DNA of 64,000 nucleotides from a virus. Positions 63,430 to 64,000 of the stretch are shown here, one piece after another; positions within the stretch are counted from its first letter, which is position 1; each line of letters opens with the position of its first letter. The position numbers and the translations under genes were made by a program. Under the pieces are notes generated by a model, which did not search any database, was not told the origin of the DNA, and saw only the letters and a list, made by a program, of their open reading frames with translations. The stretch is from the IMG/VR virus record IMGVR_UViG_3300049215_000772, positions 64,001-128,000 of that record. One strand, 5' to 3'.

Positions 63430-63915
63430 ATGTTGAAGGTTTCGGAGACAACGAATCTCGGAGAAACTAGCCCGATACAAGGGCATCTGGAAATGGTGGA
63501 TGACCTGGTAAAACACCAACACGGCTGGGCCGTGATTCACCGAAAACTTCCAGTTGAAGAAATCTACGCCGGATTCCTCACCCACCTGGGGCATCCGGTC
63601 AGGAAGCGAAGGGTGGACGAAGATGAAGTGAGGGCGTACTCGAAGTGGTTGAAGGATAACGGCGAGCCGGTGTTCTCAACTATCATCGAGGGCATGAGAG
63701 AACGAGGAAAAACCCCTCATGCCATTAGGATTACGATGATGTTCCTGATCGCCAATTTGGAATGGTTGAAAGAAAAAGAAGCCCTGGAGGGAAGAAACCG
63801 AAGCATAGATGATGGTTCTGTTGGCGAAGCGCCTATAGCTCAATTGGTAGAGCAACAGACTTTTAATCTGTGGGTTCCGAGTTCGAGTCTCGGTGGGCGC
63901 ACAAAACGGCCTTAG
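63430..63915 (+). CDS. Hypothetical protein whose 3' end runs through a tRNA gene
   Basis: 161 residues. The first 130 residues look like a normal helical protein (DDLVKHQHGWAVIHRKLPVEEIYAGFL, KTPHAIRITMMFLIANLEWLKEKEAL). No stop occurs before the tRNA-Lys gene at 63829, so the last 25 or so residues are translated tRNA sequence. Processing of the tRNA would cut the mRNA. The protein may truly end this way or the real stop may have been lost. Confidence 0.5.
   Translation: MLKVSETTNLGETSPIQGHLEMVDDLVKHQHGWAVIHRKLPVEEIYAGFLTHLGHPVRKRRVDEDEVRAYSKWLKDNGEPVFSTIIEGMRERGKTPHAIRITMMFLIANLEWLKEKEALEGRNRSIDDGSVGEAPIAQLVEQQTFNLWVPSSSLGGRTKRP
63829..63901 (+). tRNA. tRNA-Lys (TTT)
   Basis: 73 bases with all normal parts: acceptor GCGCCTA/TGGGCGC, D-arm GCTC/GAGC, anticodon stem ACAGA/TCTGT with loop CTTTTAA, T-arm CCGAG/CTCGG with TTCGAGT, discriminator A, no encoded CCA. 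Lies inside the frame of the upstream coding sequence. Confidence 0.93.
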
Positions 63916-63976
63916 TTGTAACGGTGCATATCGCTCTGATAAGGCGACGGATCGGGTTCGACTCCCGGAAGGCCGA
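63907..63976 (+). tRNA. tRNA-Ile (GAT), small D-arm
   Basis: 70 bases. Acceptor CGGCCTT/AAGGCCG perfect, anticodon stem TCGCT/GGCGA with loop CTGATAA, T-arm TCGGG/CCCGG with TTCGACT, discriminator A. The D-arm is reduced. Six bases after tRNA-Lys. Confidence 0.8.
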
Positions 63977-64000
63977 CTGAAACAAGCGATCCTATTTTGG

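Noticed and set aside
1-64000. Bacterial chromosome fragment
   Set aside because: IF-3, SRP RNA, DnaJ and LigA would fit a bacterium, but there are no neighbouring ribosomal operons, gene order is unlike any bacterium I know, and small unknown genes with phage enzymes dominate.
1-64000. CRISPR array or insertion sequence
   Set aside because: No regular direct repeats with spacers and no transposase-like protein or terminal inverted repeats were seen.

Overview
The window reads as an internal part of a very large double-stranded DNA phage genome (a jumbo or huge phage), not a bacterial chromosome. Genes are packed tightly and almost all lie on the + strand. Start and stop codons often overlap (ATGA, GTGA, TAATG). 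Most products are small and unrecognised. Typical phage genes are scattered through it: endonuclease VII, dUTPase, PhoH, polynucleotide kinase-phosphatase, NAD-dependent DNA ligase, repeat-rich surface proteins, several sigma factors and a tRNA cluster. The standard genetic code fits. No capsid, terminase, polymerase or rRNA gene is present, so this is only a fraction of the genome. The host cannot be named from the sequence.

Layout. 1-8 kb: a partial DHH phosphoesterase, a sigma-like protein, two related glycosyltransferase-like proteins, ribosomal protein bS21, peptide deformylase, endonuclease VII and an indoleamine 2,3-dioxygenase. 8-18 kb: a secreted Ser-rich protein, a DUF4178/PspA-like membrane-stress pair, several coiled-coil or virion-like proteins, a degenerate deaminase and a thiamine-diphosphate 2-keto acid decarboxylase. 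18-26 kb: IF-3, an A-type Fe-S carrier, aldehyde dehydrogenase, nucleotide-sugar dehydrogenase, a GroES-like protein and DnaJ. 26-32 kb: small genes, dUTPase, a GT2 glycosyltransferase, a HExxH metallopeptidase, a large structured non-coding RNA with its own promoter and terminator, a C39-like cysteine peptidase and PhoH. 32-41 kb: surface proteins, an amidoligase, a sigma factor, membrane and secreted proteins, thioredoxin and an RmlB-like dehydratase. 41-50 kb: metallophosphoesterase, GNAT, polynucleotide kinase-phosphatase, a TIM-barrel candidate and LigA. 50-57 kb: a sigma factor followed by a complete set of ubiquitin-like conjugation parts. 57-64 kb: small genes, riboswitch-like RNA elements, a nucleotidase, and an RNA-rich region with eight tRNA or tRNA-like genes and an SRP (4.5S-like) RNA.

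The most striking system is at 52.3-56.5 kb. Two paralogous proteins carry an E2-like Pro-Asn-hydrophobic...Val-Cys-Met-Gly signature. Next comes a separate promoter-to-terminator unit encoding a JAMM isopeptidase with a complete metal motif, an E1/ThiF-like adenylating enzyme, and a beta-grasp ubiquitin-like candidate ending in Lys-Gly. This is a full set of E1, E2, ubiquitin-like modifier and deconjugase, reminiscent of the PRTRC type.

A second theme is control of host translation and protein handling: bS21, IF-3, peptide deformylase, an initiator-like tRNA, other tRNAs, SRP RNA, GroES-like protein and DnaJ. A third is unusual metabolism, including tryptophan dioxygenase and a keto acid decarboxylase with an aldehyde dehydrogenase. 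Many transcription units start with a recurring promoter (TTTACA, 17-bp spacer, TAnnAT), which suggests use of a sigma-70-type RNA polymerase. Function calls come from motifs read by eye; no database search was run.
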